Shown here: positions 9,360 through 19,884 of the stretch, piece by piece
Layout of the letters: the number at the start of each line of letters is the position of its first letter
Numbering within the stretch: the first letter of the stretch is position 1
DNA from: Virgibacillus necropolis
GTDB taxonomy: Bacteria > Bacillota > Bacilli > Bacillales > Amphibacillaceae
Reading direction: 5' to 3'
Length of the DNA stretch: 64,000 nt
Assembly: GCF_002224365.1 (NCBI RefSeq)
Contig: NZ_CP022437.1
Location: forward strand, 2,542,001 to 2,606,000
Program-made: the position numbers and the translations under genes
Notes under the pieces: model-generated
Database searches by the model: none
What the model was told of the DNA's origin: nothing
What the model saw: the letters and a program-made list of their open reading frames with translations, nothing else

Positions 9360-10139
9360 TTATCTTGAGCGCAATTTTTCAAGTTCAACTAAGAATTTGT
9401 TGTTCAATACTTTAATATATGTTCCCTTCATACCTAATGAACGGGATTCGATAACACCAGCACTTTCTAGCTTGCGTAGTGCGTTTACAATAACAGATCG
9501 AGTAATTCCTACACGGTCTGCAATTTTACTTGCTACTAACAAACCTTCGTTACCATTTAACTCTTCAAAGATGTGGTCGATTGCTTCAAGTTCACTGTAG
9601 GATAGTGAACTAATTGCCATTTGTACAACCGCTTTACTACGAGCTTCTATTTCAATTTCTTCTGTTTTTTCATGGAGAATTTCCATTCCAACAACTGTTG
9701 CACCGTACTCAGCTAAAAGTAAATCGTCATCACTAAAGCTTTCTTCCAATCTACTTAAGACTAATGTACCAAGACGGTCTCCACCACCAATAATTGGAAC
9801 AATCGTTGTCAAACCACTTTGGAATAATTCACGATTTTCAACTGGAAAAGCAGTAAATGAACTGTTGATATCCAAGTTTGGAGTTGTTTCATAGATTGAA
9901 AATAATCCTTGCGTATATTCTTCTGGAAACTGTCTTTCTTCTAGCATGGATTTCATGCGATCATTTTCGATTTCTTGATTGATTGCAAATCCTAAAAGTT
10001 TTCCGCGACGGCTTAAGATAAATACGTTCCCCTTAATTACATCTCTAAGGGATGCTGACATCTCATTGAAATCCACCGATTTTCCTGTTGCCTTCTGTAG
10101 CATTGCATTAATTTTTCTTGCGCGATTTAATAGTTCCAT
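9360..10139 (-). CDS. codY: GTP- and isoleucine-sensing global regulator CodY
   Basis: CodY represses nutrient-scavenging and adaptation genes when branched-chain amino acids and GTP are plentiful. The 259-residue protein has the N-terminal GAF-like ligand domain ([15 protein letters not shown] at the start) and the C-terminal winged helix-turn-helix ([20 protein letters not shown] followed by [20 protein letters not shown], about 205-245), both near-identical in wording to the Bacillus protein. ATG with GGAGG upstream. It is last in the xerC-clpQ-clpY-codY group, as in B. subtilis. Confidence 0.98.
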   Translation of the reverse strand: MELLNRARKINAMLQKATGKSVDFNEMSASLRDVIKGNVFILSRRGKLLGFAINQEIENDRMKSMLEERQFPEEYTQGLFSIYETTPNLDINSSFTAFPVENRELFQSGLTTIVPIIGGGDRLGTLVLSRLEESFSDDDLLLAEYGATVVGMEILHEKTEEIEIEARSKAVVQMAISSLSYSELEAIDHIFEELNGNEGLLVASKIADRVGITRSVIVNALRKLESAGVIESRSLGMKGTYIKVLNNKFLVELEKLRSR

Positions 10140-10168
10140 ACTATTAATCCTCCATTCAATATTTTAAT

Positions 10169-11563
10169 TTATAGTATAAATTGGCTTAGATCCCTATTCT
10201 TCACAATAGAACTTAGTTTCTTATCAACATATTCCGATGTTATTTCAATTTTATCCATCGTGATGTCTGGAGCTTCAAATGATAAATCCTCCATTAACTT
10301 TTCTAAAATAGTGTGTAAGCGACGTGCACCAATATTATCTGTGTCTTGATTTACTTCAAAAGCCACTTCTGCTATTTTATCTACAGCTTGGTCGGTAAAT
10401 TGTACATTTATACCTTCTGTTTTCAACATAGCTTGATATTGTTTAAGTAATGCGTTGGATGGTTCAAGTAAAATTCGTTTGAAATCACTAACTGTTAGCT
10501 TTTCTAATTCCACCCGAATTGGAAATCTCCCTTGAAGCTCTGGAATTAAATCGGACGGTTTTGCCATATGAAATGCTCCTGCTGCTATAAATAACATGTG
10601 ATCTGTTTTAACTGATCCATGCTTTGTGACAACAGTAGATCCTTCTACAATTGGCAAAATATCACGCTGAACACCTTCTCTGGAAACATTTGCTGTATTA
10701 TCCTGTTTTCCAGCTACTTTGTCAATTTCATCAACGAAAATAATTCCTGACTGCTCTGATCGAGAGATAGCTTCTTGGGCTACTTCTTCCATGTCTACCA
10801 ATTTCTGTGCTTCTTGCTGGGTTAAAATCTTTCTCGCTTCAGATACTGGTAATTTACGTTTTTTCTTTTTCTTTGGCATGAATTGTCCAAAGGCATCTTG
10901 CATATTCATGCCCATTTGTTCCATTCCAGAGCCCTGCAACATATCAAACATAGAAGGTGGCATTTCCTCAATTTCCACCTGGACCATATGATCCTCTAAC
11001 TCACCAAGAGCTAGCATGTGTTCAGTACGCTGTCTTTTATTTCTAATTTCTTCGTTACTTTCGTTATTTTCTTCCTCATCATCATCGGAAGAACTACTTG
11101 GAAAAAGCATTTCAAACGGGTTTTTGTTGGTTGTATCCTTTTTTACCTGAGGTACTAGTAACTGGACAAGTTTCACATTAGCCTCTTGCTTTGCTTTTTC
11201 TTTGACTTCTTCCATCTTCTCTTCTTTAACCATTCGAATAGACATTTCAACTAAATCTCGTACCATCGATTCTACATCACGGCCAACATAACCTACTTCA
11301 GTAAATTTTGTCGCTTCAATTTTAATGAAAGGAGCACCAACTAATTTAGCTAACCTTCTAGCTATTTCTGTTTTACCGACACCAGTTGGACCAATCATTA
11401 GTATATTCTTTGGTACGATTTCATCTTTAATTGAATCATCTAACTTCATACGGCGATAACGATTTCTGAGGGCTACAGCAACCGACTTTTTAGCTTGCTT
11501 TTGACCAATAATATAGTGATCAAGTTGTTCCACAATTTGCTTTGGTGTATAATCATTTCCCAT
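10169..11563 (-). CDS. hslU: HslU/ClpY, ATPase subunit of the HslUV protease
   Basis: An AAA+ unfoldase that feeds substrates to ClpQ (HslV). 464 residues, normal length. Near the N-terminus are [20 protein letters not shown] and Walker A ([16 protein letters not shown], about 54-69). The [14 protein letters not shown] pore region follows. The I domain (about 110-240) contains an acidic run and a Lys-rich run (KKKKKRK). Walker B is [10 protein letters not shown]. The C-terminus (DLSQFIL) matches the tail that docks into HslV. The start has AAGGAGG upstream. It lies 20 bases after clpQ and 29 before codY. Confidence 0.97.
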   Translation of the reverse strand: MGNDYTPKQIVEQLDHYIIGQKQAKKSVAVALRNRYRRMKLDDSIKDEIVPKNILMIGPTGVGKTEIARRLAKLVGAPFIKIEATKFTEVGYVGRDVESMVRDLVEMSIRMVKEEKMEEVKEKAKQEANVKLVQLLVPQVKKDTTNKNPFEMLFPSSSSDDDEEENNESNEEIRNKRQRTEHMLALGELEDHMVQVEIEEMPPSMFDMLQGSGMEQMGMNMQDAFGQFMPKKKKKRKLPVSEARKILTQQEAQKLVDMEEVAQEAISRSEQSGIIFVDEIDKVAGKQDNTANVSREGVQRDILPIVEGSTVVTKHGSVKTDHMLFIAAGAFHMAKPSDLIPELQGRFPIRVELEKLTVSDFKRILLEPSNALLKQYQAMLKTEGINVQFTDQAVDKIAEVAFEVNQDTDNIGARRLHTILEKLMEDLSFEAPDITMDKIEITSEYVDKKLSSIVKNRDLSQFIL

Positions 11564-11583
11564 CGTTTTACAAGGCCTCCTTA

Positions 11584-12129
11584 TTACTCAAGCACCTCAA
11601 GTGTAATCTGGTCATTTGTAAAGACACATATTTCACCGGCAATTGTAAGTGCTGCATGTGCTATTTCTTTAGCAGTTAGATTTTCAGAATAGCGTACTAG
11701 AGATCGACCAGCACTTAAAGCATAGTTTCCACCAGAACCAATAGCTAAAATACCATCATCGGGTTCAATTACTTCACCAGTTCCAGATACAAGAAACATG
11801 TTTTCTTTGTTCATGACAATGAGCATCGCCTCCAATTTACGCAATACCTTATCACTTCGCCATTCTTTTGCAAGTTCCACAGATGCTCTTGCTAAATTAC
11901 CATTATACGTTTCAAGCTTGCTTTCAAATTTTTCAAAAAGAGTAAACGCATCTGCTACCGAACCCGCAAAGCCAGCCAGCACTTGCCCATTAAATAATGT
12001 ACGTACTTTACGTGCTTTATGTTTCATTACAACTGAATTTCCTAGAGTAACCTGGCCATCTCCACTCATTGCACATTGTCCCTTGTGTGCAACTGCGAAG
12101 ATTGTTGTTGCATGCATCTCATTTGACAC
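11584..12129 (-). CDS. hslV: HslV/ClpQ, peptidase subunit with predicted N-terminal serine
   Basis: Proteolytic core of the HslUV complex, a proteasome-beta-like peptidase. The core motif [20 protein letters not shown] and [20 protein letters not shown] are clear. I choose the GTG at 12129: GAGGTGAT sits at good distance from it, and the product (181 residues) begins Met-Ser-Asn-Glu, matching the length and Ser2 of the B. subtilis protein, in which serine is the N-terminal nucleophile, rather than the Thr of E. coli HslV. The longer frame starting with ATG at 12138 overlaps that ribosome site and would bury the serine. Confidence 0.95.
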   Translation of the reverse strand: MSNEMHATTIFAVAHKGQCAMSGDGQVTLGNSVVMKHKARKVRTLFNGQVLAGFAGSVADAFTLFEKFESKLETYNGNLARASVELAKEWRSDKVLRKLEAMLIVMNKENMFLVSGTGEVIEPDDGILAIGSGGNYALSAGRSLVRYSENLTAKEIAHAALTIAGEICVFTNDQITLEVLE

Positions 12130-12150
12130 CTGCATCACCTCATAATCTAA

Positions 12151-13059
12151 TTAATTATTGGCTCTAGGGTGAGCCTTCATATACACATTTTTCAAATGAT
12201 CCTTCGTTACATGCGTATAAATTTGGGTTGAAGATAAGCTTTCATGACCTAATAGTTCTTGAACGCTTCTAAGATCTGCACCCTCATTTAACATGTGTGT
12301 TGCAAATGTATGACGTAATTTATGTGGATGAACATGTATAGTTAATGAAGCCTTTTCTACCATTTTTGTCAAGATCAGGCGCATGCCTCTAACAGTTAAA
12401 GGAGTACCTTTAGCATTAAGAAATACAGCATTTGTTGCCACATTAGATTTTTTAAGTAGTACATTTCTACCTTCATTCATATACGTTTCCAATGCAATTT
12501 CCGCAAAGCGACCAAATGGTACGTATCGTTCTTTTCTACCTTTACCATGGATAAGCATAGTGCCTATAGTAAAATCAATATCTTGCAGTGTTAGACTTTG
12601 ACACTCACTCACCCGAATTCCTGTAGCGTAGAACGTTTCCAGTAATGCTTGATTTCGCTGCCCCAATGGATCACTCATATCATTCACTTCAAACAATTTC
12701 CCAAGTTCCTCCTGATACATAAATCCAGGGATAGGTTTGGTCGTCTTTGGTAAAGTGACTTGAAGAAAAGGATTGCTTGAAACCTTATCTTCTCGTTCTA
12801 AAAAACGATAAAAACTGCGCATACTAGAAATTAACCTTGATACAGTGCGTCTACTTAACTTCTTGTCATATAAAGAAGTTAAAAAAACACGAATTAAACG
12901 ATAATCAACATCAGCTAGGTTTTCAATTCCTTCAACCATTAAAAATTGATTAAAAGTTTCCAGATCATTCAGATAATACTTTACAGTATATGGAGATGCA
13001 TTTTTTTCAATTTGTAAATATTCCATGAATGCTTCGTTAAATTGTTTTAAATGATACAA
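12151..13059 (-). CDS. xerC: Site-specific tyrosine recombinase XerC (CodV)
   Basis: XerC works with XerD at dif to resolve chromosome dimers. The 302-residue protein has the N-terminal SAM-like core-binding domain and the C-terminal catalytic domain. The catalytic set is visible: Arg in ATGIRVSE, Lys in IHGKGRKERYVP, His/Arg in HPHKLRHTFATH, His in LLGHESLS and the nucleophilic Tyr in TQIYTHV. Translation appears to start at TTG (13059), with GGGGTGA upstream. Gene order xerC-clpQ-clpY-codY agrees with B. subtilis and supports XerC rather than another Xer family member. Confidence 0.95.
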   Translation of the reverse strand: MYHLKQFNEAFMEYLQIEKNASPYTVKYYLNDLETFNQFLMVEGIENLADVDYRLIRVFLTSLYDKKLSRRTVSRLISSMRSFYRFLEREDKVSSNPFLQVTLPKTTKPIPGFMYQEELGKLFEVNDMSDPLGQRNQALLETFYATGIRVSECQSLTLQDIDFTIGTMLIHGKGRKERYVPFGRFAEIALETYMNEGRNVLLKKSNVATNAVFLNAKGTPLTVRGMRLILTKMVEKASLTIHVHPHKLRHTFATHMLNEGADLRSVQELLGHESLSSTQIYTHVTKDHLKNVYMKAHPRANN

Positions 13060-13433
13060 TACGTCACCCCATTAATCAGCGAATAAATCATATCACATTC
13101 GATTGCATAGCGCAATAAATTTAACAAAATTGTAACAAAATTCAGAATTGACCCTTATCCTCATGTTGTTATATACTTCGGATCTACCTTGCCATTTCTG
13201 CATCTATTCACGTGAACATTCAATGAATTTTTAGAGTATACGAACAAAGTTATCTCAACTAATTATTGTCCACAACTAAACTCCCTTCCACCACTGTCAA
13301 GTAAATAAGCTTTCCAATACGTAATTATATCTTCTTCAAATATAATAGTCAATTTTCAACAATTCACGTATTCGAAGAAGTTACAAAGCTTAAATAAATG
13401 TGAAAGGGAGTTTCTATATTTATTGACAAATAA
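13060..13433. other. Intergenic gap upstream of xerC
   Basis: A 374-base AT-rich gap between xerC and a small unknown gene, both on the minus strand. It should contain the promoter of the xerC-clpQY-codY unit, but I saw no convincing pair of promoter boxes, no coding sequence and no strong hairpin. In B. subtilis trmFO would be found directly upstream of xerC; there is no trace of it here. Confidence 0.5.
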
Positions 13434-13751
13434 TTAGTTTAATAACCCTATTTCAGCGATTTTTTCTTTAGTAGTTGAAGTGCCTAGATCATATACCTTT
13501 TGATAGATTCTAACTAAATACTCATCGTATTTGTTTCTTTTATCGTCTGCACCCCATTCATCAAATGGTTTACCTATATATTCGACCGCTTGTTTTCCTT
13601 TTTTTCTCTTCTCCATAAATAACATCTCAACTTCTTTGATTTCATCGGCATCAGCATAAATCTCATATTCAATACCACTATCGGGGATTGACATTTCGCG
13701 AATATCTTCTGTATCAACAGTTACAAAATATTGTTTTCTTGCATTCATCAT
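13434..13751 (-). CDS. Hypothetical protein, 105 residues
   Basis: I do not recognise this protein. It is acidic to neutral, soluble-looking, without signal peptide or membrane helix, and rich in Asp, Glu, Lys and Tyr. The N-terminus (RKQYFVTVDTEDIREMSIPDS) suggests beta strands, followed by a helical, charged middle and a C-terminal helix with YDEYLVRIYQKVYDLG. A strong ribosome site (GAGGAGG, six to seven bases before the first of two ATGs) makes it likely to be real. It sits between topA and xerC, where trmFO is expected, beside a stretch of repeat-like DNA, so it may be a recent arrival. No function is proposed. Confidence 0.7.
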   Translation of the reverse strand: MMNARKQYFVTVDTEDIREMSIPDSGIEYEIYADADEIKEVEMLFMEKRKKGKQAVEYIGKPFDEWGADDKRNKYDEYLVRIYQKVYDLGTSTTKEKIAEIGLLN

Positions 13752-13800
13752 TATAACCTCCTCTACTTAGGTAGTTTTCCCTTTTCATTGAAGTTAAAAC

Positions 13801-14150
13801 TTGTAAGAAAAGCGCAAGAGCCCGTTTAGCGACGTATGGACTGCGCCCGTGCAACACGGGTGGTTCGATTTTGGCGCGCAAAGCGGCGGTCTTAATCGGA
13901 CATTCTTCCACAGGAGATTAGATGAACTTGACTTATCGCCCACAAAGGCGAAAGTCAAAGAGAATCTTATGCTGTGATGAAGTGAAAAAGAAACATGCCC
14001 CTGCAACAGGGGTATGCCGACGCCTGAGCGCAAGCCCGCTTTTAGTCAGCCTTCCTTTTACTGCGAACCGATGTTAACTTATCGTACGGAGGTAAAGGAA
14101 GTCCACTAGTCGCTTTAGCGCTGGAGCTAGACAGATAAACGCCAAAACTT
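13801..14150. repeat. Cluster of GC-rich repeat-like intergenic sequence
   Basis: Between the unknown gene and topA lies about 350 bases of sequence clearly higher in G+C than its surroundings and without a believable gene. It includes GAAAAGCGCAAG..CCCGTTTAGCG (13807-13831), which recurs in reverse orientation at about 27583-27606, and two short hairpins of the same design, CCCGTG-CAA-CACGGG (13846-13860) and CCCCTG-CAA-CAGGGG (13998-14012). GCTTTAGCGCTGGAGCTAGAC (14111-14131) also resembles intergenic repeats common in Bacillaceae. The open frames across it are shadows of the repeat. Confidence 0.55.
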
Positions 14151-14171
14151 TTCGCCTTCATTAAGTAGAAC

Positions 14172-14202
14172 AATAAAGAACTGTCCGCCTTGAACAGTTC
14201 TA
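14172..14202 (-). terminator. Probable terminator downstream of topA
   Basis: On the minus strand AGAACTGT pairs with ACAGTTCT around a nine-base loop, followed by TTTATTGTT. It starts about 25 bases after the topA stop codon. The T tract is interrupted, so strength is moderate. Confidence 0.6.
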
Positions 14203-14226
14203 CATTATTTTGCCTTGTGTTCATTT

Positions 14227-16305
14227 TTAGTTTTGTGTCTTTTCTTTATAATCACAGTTTGTACATTGAATCTGTGTCTCTTTCTTACTTTTCTTCTCTA
14301 CTAACAATGATTCACACTTCGGACATGGTCGTGAAATCGGCTTATCCCATGAAACAAAGTCACATTCTGGGAACCTGTCACATCCATAAAATGTACGTTT
14401 CTTTTTCGATTTTCTTTCAACTACATTTCCTTCTTTACATTTCGGACATTTCACACCAATTTCTTTAAGAATAGGCTTTGTATTTCTGCATTCAGGAAAA
14501 TTGGAACAAGCAAGAAATTTTCCATAGCGACCCATTTTATATACCATTTCATGCCCACAATTTTCACAATCAATTCCAGCTGGCTCATCTTTAATTTCAA
14601 TTTTTTCCATTTCTTTTTCCGCAACTTCTAGACGTTTGTTAAAGTCTACATAAAAACCATCTAGGATAGAAACCCAATTGTTTTTCCCGTCCTCAATGGA
14701 GTCCAGATCCCCTTCCATTTTCACAGTGAAGTCTACGTCAATTATTTCCGGGAAAAATTCCTGAAGTAATTCTATCACGATACTTCCTAGTTCAGTTGGA
14801 ATAAACCGTTTATTATCAATGCTTACATATCCTCTACGCTGAATCGTATCAAGAGTTGGAGCGAATGTTGACGGTCGTCCAATACCTTGTTCTTCCATCG
14901 CTCTTACAAGTCTTGCTTCTGTAAATCTTGGAGGTGGCTGTGTGAAATGCTGATTTGGATCAATATCATTCGCCGTCACTTCCATACCTTCTTTTAAATC
15001 AGGCAAATACTTGTTTTCTTCTTTCTTGTTGTCGTCTGTTCCTTCAATGTAAACAGACATAAATCCTTTAAATTTAATTTTTGAACCCGTGGCACGGAAC
15101 TCAACTCCATTATTCAATAAATGAACGGTCATTGTATCCATAACTGCTGGTGCCATTTGACTTGATACAAAACGTTCCCATATTAATTTATAAAGTTTAA
15201 ATTGGTCTCTTGATAATATTGCTTTTAACGATTTCGGGTCACGTGTAACAGAAGTGGGTCTGATTGCCTCGTGGGCATCTTGAGCTCCCTCTTTCTGTTT
15301 AACAGATTTTGTTTGGCCTACGTATTCTTTACCGTGCTTTTCCACGATATATTCTTTCGCTTCTGATTTAGCGGTTTCAGATATACGTGTTGAGTCGGTA
15401 CGCATATAGGTAATCAAACCAGTTATTCCACCAGCTTTTTTTCCTAAGTCAATTCCTTCGTATAACTGTTGGGCAACCATCATCGTCTTTTTAGCCCGGA
15501 AATTTAATTTTCGTGCCGCTTCTTGTTGGATTGAAGATGTAGTAAAGGGTACTGCAGGATTTCGTTTACGTTCTCTTTTATTTACCTTATCAACAGTAAA
15601 GTTTTTTCCTTCTATTTGTTCAAGTACTTTTTTTACATCATCTTCCGTTTTTAATTCTTTCTTTTTCTTATCGACTCCATAAAAAGAACCTTCAAAAGTG
15701 TCTTTGTCTTTTGTGAAATTTGTTTCAATAGACCAGTATTCTTCAGGAGTAAAGCTTTCAATTTCTTTTTCACGATCCATAATCATTTTAACTGCTACTG
15801 ATTGAACACGACCTGCACTTAGTCCCTTTTTCACCTTTTTCCATAGCAAAGGACTAATATTATAACCTACCAATCGGTCTAAAATCCTTCGTGCTTGTTG
15901 AGCATTTACTAAGTCTGTGTTAATAGATCTAGGATGTTTAAACGATTCCTTTATAGCATCCTTTGTGATTTCATTAAAAACCACTCGACATTGAGAGGTC
16001 TCATCAATACCGAGACTATGTGCTAGATGCCACGCAATGGCCTCTCCTTCTCTGTCGGGGTCGGCCGCAAGGTATACTTTTTTAGCTTTTTTAGCTGCAG
16101 TTTTAAGCGATTTAAGCACATCGCCTTTTCCACGAATCGTTATATATTTTGGTTTAAATTCATCTTCTGTGTCAACACCCATTTGGCTTTTAGGTAAATC
16201 ACGAACATGCCCCATGGAAGCTTTTACTTTATATTTTTTTCCTAAATATCGTTCAATCGTCTTTGCCTTAGCAGGCGACTCAACGATTACAAGATAATCT
16301 GACAT
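14227..16305 (-). CDS. topA: DNA topoisomerase I
   Basis: Type IA topoisomerase that relaxes negative supercoils. 692 residues. TOPRIM domain at the N-terminus with catalytic Glu9 ([10 protein letters not shown]) and the acidic DPDRE motif at 82-86. The active-site tyrosine is Tyr300 ([15 protein letters not shown]). The core is followed by three C-terminal four-cysteine zinc ribbons, about 585-690, with spacings of the CxxC...CxxxxxC type; the last is CPKCESLLV...CTNC. ATG at 16305 with AGGAGG upstream. A sigma-A promoter lies about 55 bases upstream. The gene follows dprA as in B. subtilis. Confidence 0.98.
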   Translation of the reverse strand: MSDYLVIVESPAKAKTIERYLGKKYKVKASMGHVRDLPKSQMGVDTEDEFKPKYITIRGKGDVLKSLKTAAKKAKKVYLAADPDREGEAIAWHLAHSLGIDETSQCRVVFNEITKDAIKESFKHPRSINTDLVNAQQARRILDRLVGYNISPLLWKKVKKGLSAGRVQSVAVKMIMDREKEIESFTPEEYWSIETNFTKDKDTFEGSFYGVDKKKKELKTEDDVKKVLEQIEGKNFTVDKVNKRERKRNPAVPFTTSSIQQEAARKLNFRAKKTMMVAQQLYEGIDLGKKAGGITGLITYMRTDSTRISETAKSEAKEYIVEKHGKEYVGQTKSVKQKEGAQDAHEAIRPTSVTRDPKSLKAILSRDQFKLYKLIWERFVSSQMAPAVMDTMTVHLLNNGVEFRATGSKIKFKGFMSVYIEGTDDNKKEENKYLPDLKEGMEVTANDIDPNQHFTQPPPRFTEARLVRAMEEQGIGRPSTFAPTLDTIQRRGYVSIDNKRFIPTELGSIVIELLQEFFPEIIDVDFTVKMEGDLDSIEDGKNNWVSILDGFYVDFNKRLEVAEKEMEKIEIKDEPAGIDCENCGHEMVYKMGRYGKFLACSNFPECRNTKPILKEIGVKCPKCKEGNVVERKSKKKRTFYGCDRFPECDFVSWDKPISRPCPKCESLLVEKKSKKETQIQCTNCDYKEKTQN

Positions 16306-16359
16306 TCATTCATCCTCCTAAAAATGAGGTCCTCAGTATTTAAGTTGAAATCTTCACTA

Positions 16360-16388
16360 ATAGTAAATATATACTCCTTATTTGTCAA
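16360..16388 (-). promoter_or_regulatory. Sigma-A promoter of topA
   Basis: Minus strand: TTGACA (16388-16383), a 17-base spacer, then TACTAT (16365-16360). The -35 box is perfect and the -10 box matches five of six. It is about 55 bases before the topA start codon and indicates that topA can be transcribed independently of dprA. Confidence 0.8.
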
Positions 16389-16425
16389 ACATGCTATTTC
16401 CACTTTTTAAATTTTTGAAACAACT

Positions 16426-17322
16426 TTAGCTTTTATTAATCCAAATTTCTTTAGCCATATTCCAGTCTTCTAAGATGTCATCAGGCCTTATTACCAATTT
16501 GGCACCATCCTGTATCATTCGATTACAACCAATTGATTCAGGGATAGTCGGAGAGTCAGGAATAGCATAAACCTCTCTACCTTGATCTAATGCCTGATCA
16601 ACTGTTATGAGTGTACCACTTTTTTCTTTTGCTTCAATAACTAATGTTCCAAAACTTAAACCACTTATAATGCGATTTCGTTCAGGGAAATGAAAACGCG
16701 CTGGTGGTTGGCTTGGTGGGTACTCTGATAATACTAATCCTTTATTGCTTAGTTGGTCAAACAATGTGACATTTTGTTTCGGATAAATATGATGAAAGCC
16801 ACCCCCCAATACCGCAATGGTCTTCCCATTATTACCTAAGGCAAATTGATGAGCGTAACTATCTATTCCCATTGCCATGCCACTTACAATTACCCAATTT
16901 TCTTCAATAAGTTTTGGCAAAATAAGCTTCATTTTATTTAAGGCATTCCGTGATGGTGATCTTGTACCGATTACACTTAAAGCTGGTGTATTCTGCAACA
17001 ATGACACATCACCACGTGTATATAATACTAGAGGTGAATCTTTAATTGTTTTTAACACAATTGGATATAACTCGTCAACTACTGTGAGGATGGTATAGCT
17101 ATCGATATCTCTTTTTATATCTTTTTGAAGTGTACGGTTATGAAGATCTTGATGAAGCGATCTAGCATGTTGTAGAGGAATGAAAAATTGATGACTAATT
17201 TGGGATGAAGTCAGATTATAAATAGTAGAAAGCGTAGGATCAATGGCAAGCATTCGTTTAATAGACCGCCTTGTAATGCCTCTACACCGGTGCAGATGGA
17301 TGATTCGATTACGTAATGACAA
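16426..17322 (-). CDS. dprA: DNA processing protein DprA (Smf)
   Basis: DprA loads RecA on incoming single-stranded DNA during natural transformation. 298 residues, with an N-terminal helical domain (LHRCRGITRRSIKRMLAIDP) and the Rossmann-like core: LSVIGTRSPS, IVSGMAMGIDSYAHQFAL, IAVLGGGFHHIYP, SEYPP, FPERNRIISGLSFGTLVIEA and GREVYAIPDSP. These are the family's diagnostic motifs. The start is a TTG at 17322 with GGAAGTGAT upstream. Neighbours sucD and topA match the Bacillus order. Confidence 0.95.
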   Translation of the reverse strand: MSLRNRIIHLHRCRGITRRSIKRMLAIDPTLSTIYNLTSSQISHQFFIPLQHARSLHQDLHNRTLQKDIKRDIDSYTILTVVDELYPIVLKTIKDSPLVLYTRGDVSLLQNTPALSVIGTRSPSRNALNKMKLILPKLIEENWVIVSGMAMGIDSYAHQFALGNNGKTIAVLGGGFHHIYPKQNVTLFDQLSNKGLVLSEYPPSQPPARFHFPERNRIISGLSFGTLVIEAKEKSGTLITVDQALDQGREVYAIPDSPTIPESIGCNRMIQDGAKLVIRPDDILEDWNMAKEIWINKS

Positions 17323-17333
17323 CTAATCACTTC

Positions 17334-17437
17334 CTTTTTTTAGAAAAAACTCGCCATTCGCCTCGTCCTTAATAGCGAATGGCGAAGTTTTTCTTATACT
17401 GGCGTTTCCTTAAAACTTATATACTTTCCTTACGTGA
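17334..17437. repeat. Dispersed repeat, copy A (hairpin element)
   Basis: About 103 bases nearly identical to 46771-46873, with roughly five differences including two single-base indels. The left part is a hairpin (ACTCGCCATTCG against CGAATGGCGAAGT) with T-rich ends; the right part, GGCGTTTCCTTAAAACTTAT, is unique to the repeat. It lies between sucD and dprA. It might add to termination of the sucCD transcript, but its occurrence elsewhere shows that it is a mobile or repeated element of this genome. Confidence 0.8.
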
Positions 17438-17441
17438 AAAT

Positions 17442-17471
17442 AAGGAACCCAATACTATTATTGAGTTCCTT
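17442..17471 (-). terminator. Terminator downstream of sucD
   Basis: AAGGAACyCAATA pairs with TATTGnGTTCCTT in a compact hairpin about 20 bases after the sucD stop codon, followed on the minus strand by TTATTTTC. A second hairpin, part of the dispersed repeat, follows immediately. Confidence 0.75.
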
Positions 17472-17490
17472 GTCTAAAGCCTTTTGTTGC

Positions 17491-18393
17491 TTAATGTGTT
17501 TTACATTTATCTAGTAAATTATTTTCTTTTAATACACTGATCATAGTTTCACCCATAACGGCAGGTGTTTCGGCAACTTCAATTCCACATTCGTTCATTA
17601 CCCGGATCTTTTCGTCCGCAGTACCTTTTCCGCCTGAAATGATTGCGCCAGCATGCCCCATACGTTTTCCTGGAGGTGCAGTTGCGCCACCGATGAATCC
17701 TACTACAGGTTTTTTCATATTGGCTTTTACCCATTCAGCCGCTTCTTCTTCAGCAGTACCACCGATTTCACCAATCATGATCACTGCTTCTGTTTCTGGA
17801 TCATCATTGAATGCTGTTAATACATCGATAAAGTCAGTTCCATTAACAGGGTCTCCGCCAATTCCAACCGCAGTAGATTGACCATAACCTGCTTCAGATA
17901 ATTGATGTACGGCTTCATATGTTAATGTTCCAGAACGAGAAACAACTCCGATATGACCTTTTTTATGAATATAACCAGGCATGATTCCAATTTTACATTC
18001 GTCAGGTGTGATTACACCAGGACAGTTCGGTCCAACCAAACGTGTTTTCTTACCTTCCATATAACGCTTCACTTTAACCATATCCAAAACTGGAATATGC
18101 TCTGTAATACAAATAGCAAGATCAAGTCCTGCATCTACTGCTTCGATAATAGCATCTGCAGCAAATGGAGCAGGAACGTAAATTACAGATGCATTAGCAC
18201 CTGTTTGATCAACAGCGTCTTTTACTGTGTTAAATACAGGTACTCCTTCAACCTCTGTACCGCCTTTTTTAGGTGTTACACCGCCAACGATTTTTGTACC
18301 ATATTCAAGCATTTGTTTGGTATGAAATCTAGCAGTACCACCAGTAATTCCTTGGACAATTACTTTTGTATCTTTATTAACATATACACTCAT
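17491..18393 (-). CDS. sucD: Succinyl-CoA synthetase alpha subunit
   Basis: Substrate-level phosphorylation step of the TCA cycle (succinyl-CoA to succinate). 300 residues. N-terminal CoA-binding Rossmann domain ([22 protein letters not shown]), then [20 protein letters not shown] and the phosphohistidine loop at [14 protein letters not shown] (His near 247). ATG with AAAGGACGG upstream. It follows sucC in the same unit with a 154-base spacer, longer than usual and containing some repeat-like sequence. Confidence 0.97.
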   Translation of the reverse strand: MSVYVNKDTKVIVQGITGGTARFHTKQMLEYGTKIVGGVTPKKGGTEVEGVPVFNTVKDAVDQTGANASVIYVPAPFAADAIIEAVDAGLDLAICITEHIPVLDMVKVKRYMEGKKTRLVGPNCPGVITPDECKIGIMPGYIHKKGHIGVVSRSGTLTYEAVHQLSEAGYGQSTAVGIGGDPVNGTDFIDVLTAFNDDPETEAVIMIGEIGGTAEEEAAEWVKANMKKPVVGFIGGATAPPGKRMGHAGAIISGGKGTADEKIRVMNECGIEVAETPAVMGETMISVLKENNLLDKCKTH

Positions 18394-18547
18394 TTTCGTC
18401 CGTCCTTTCTACGCATTCTTTATACGTTTTCTCATTACAATCAGTTGGTTATTATCTAACTTCAACGACTAGTCTATTGGACTTCCTTTCTCATGTCTTC
18501 GATAAGTCAGTCTAGACAATACGCCGCTGAATAAGTCGTTTCCGCTT

Positions 18548-19708
18548 TTATTTAACCATTGAAACGATTTTTTCAGCGCCGTCAGCCATAGAGTCAGCTG
18601 AAGTAATATTTAGGCCTGATTCGTTTAATATTTTCTTACCTAAATCAACGTTTGTACCTTCTAAACGCACAACTAATGGAATTTCAAGACCAACTTGCTT
18701 TGTTGCCTCTACAACACCTTCAGCAATAACGTCACACTTCATGATTCCACCGAAAATATTAACAAAAATTCCTTTTACATTAGGATCGGACAAAATGATT
18801 TTAAATGCTTCTGTAACCTTTTCAGCAGTCGCACCGCCCCCAACATCAAGGAAGTTAGCGGGGTCGCCACCATAATGTTTAATGATATCCATTGTAGACA
18901 TTGCAAGACCCGCACCATTAACCATACAACCAATATTTCCATCTAATGAAATATAGCTTAAATCATACTTAGATGCTTCGATTTCTTTCGCATCTTCTTC
19001 GTCTAAGTCACGGAACTCTTGAACATCCTTTTGACGGAAAAGTGCATTATCATCAAAGTTTAATTTCGCATCTAATGCTAGTACTTCCCCATCACCTGTT
19101 GTAACTAGAGGATTTATTTCTGCAATCGAGCAATCCTTTTCAACGAATGCTTGGTAAAGACCCATCATGAATTTAACCGCTTTCCCTATTAATTCATCAG
19201 GGATATTAATATTAAATGCTAGTCTACGAGCTTGATATCCTGAAAGACCTACTACGGGATCAATAACTTCCTTAAAGATTTTTTCAGGGGTTTCTTCAGC
19301 CACTTCTTCAATTTCTGTTCCGCCTTCTTCTGACGCCATCATAACAACAGCTGAAGTTGCACGATCAAGAACAAGTCCTACGTAATATTCCTTTTTAATG
19401 TCGCACCCTTCTTCAATAAGCAAGCGTTTAACTTCCTTACCTTCAGGACCAGTCTGATGCGTTACTAGTGTCTTACCTAAAATCTCATCAGCATATGTAC
19501 GCACTTCTTCTAAGTTTTTCGCAATCTTCACTCCGCCAGCTTTACCACGACCACCAGCATGAATTTGTGCTTTAACAACAGTCACAGAAGACCCTAGTTT
19601 CTTAGCAGCTTCTACAGCTTCGTCCACTGTATATGCAACATGTCCAGTTGGAACATTTACACCATAGCTTCGCAAAATTTCTTTGCCTTGATACTCATGA
19701 ATGTTCAT
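18548..19708 (-). CDS. sucC: Succinyl-CoA synthetase beta subunit (ADP-forming)
   Basis: Beta subunit with the nucleotide-binding ATP-grasp fold. 386 residues. It begins [17 protein letters not shown] and contains [15 protein letters not shown] (nucleotide-binding loop), [15 protein letters not shown] and the C-terminal CoA-ligase part ([32 protein letters not shown]). Two adjacent ATGs exist; the second (19708) gives the family's usual N-terminus and better spacing from GGGAGG. It is first in the sucCD unit, behind a recognisable promoter. Confidence 0.97.
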   Translation of the reverse strand: MNIHEYQGKEILRSYGVNVPTGHVAYTVDEAVEAAKKLGSSVTVVKAQIHAGGRGKAGGVKIAKNLEEVRTYADEILGKTLVTHQTGPEGKEVKRLLIEEGCDIKKEYYVGLVLDRATSAVVMMASEEGGTEIEEVAEETPEKIFKEVIDPVVGLSGYQARRLAFNINIPDELIGKAVKFMMGLYQAFVEKDCSIAEINPLVTTGDGEVLALDAKLNFDDNALFRQKDVQEFRDLDEEDAKEIEASKYDLSYISLDGNIGCMVNGAGLAMSTMDIIKHYGGDPANFLDVGGGATAEKVTEAFKIILSDPNVKGIFVNIFGGIMKCDVIAEGVVEATKQVGLEIPLVVRLEGTNVDLGKKILNESGLNITSADSMADGAEKIVSMVK

Positions 19709-19742
19709 CATTTATCCTCCCATCAAAATTCACTGCACCCTT

Positions 19743-19771
19743 ATTGTATTAAAAAACAACAAATTTCACAA
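19743..19771 (-). promoter_or_regulatory. Probable sigma-A promoter of sucCD
   Basis: Minus strand: TTGTGA (19771-19766), 17-base spacer, TACAAT (19748-19743). The -10 box matches five of six, the -35 four of six. It is about 35 bases before the sucC start. Just upstream (19785-19860) is GC-richer repeat-like sequence beginning AAAAGCGGAGGCG. Confidence 0.6.
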
Positions 19772-19884
19772 GGAATAAAGAAATAAAGAAAAGCGGAGGC
19801 GACTGTTCATTGCTTATGACGACGGCATCTGCGGGTCATAGCTAGATCAGAATAGGCGGAATTTGCTGTCGAAAAATAGTATAG

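Noticed and set aside
13714-14224. Three open frames on the minus strand between topA and the 105-residue gene
   Set aside because: They run across GC-rich repeat-like sequence and hairpins, lack good ribosome sites, and their translations resemble no family.
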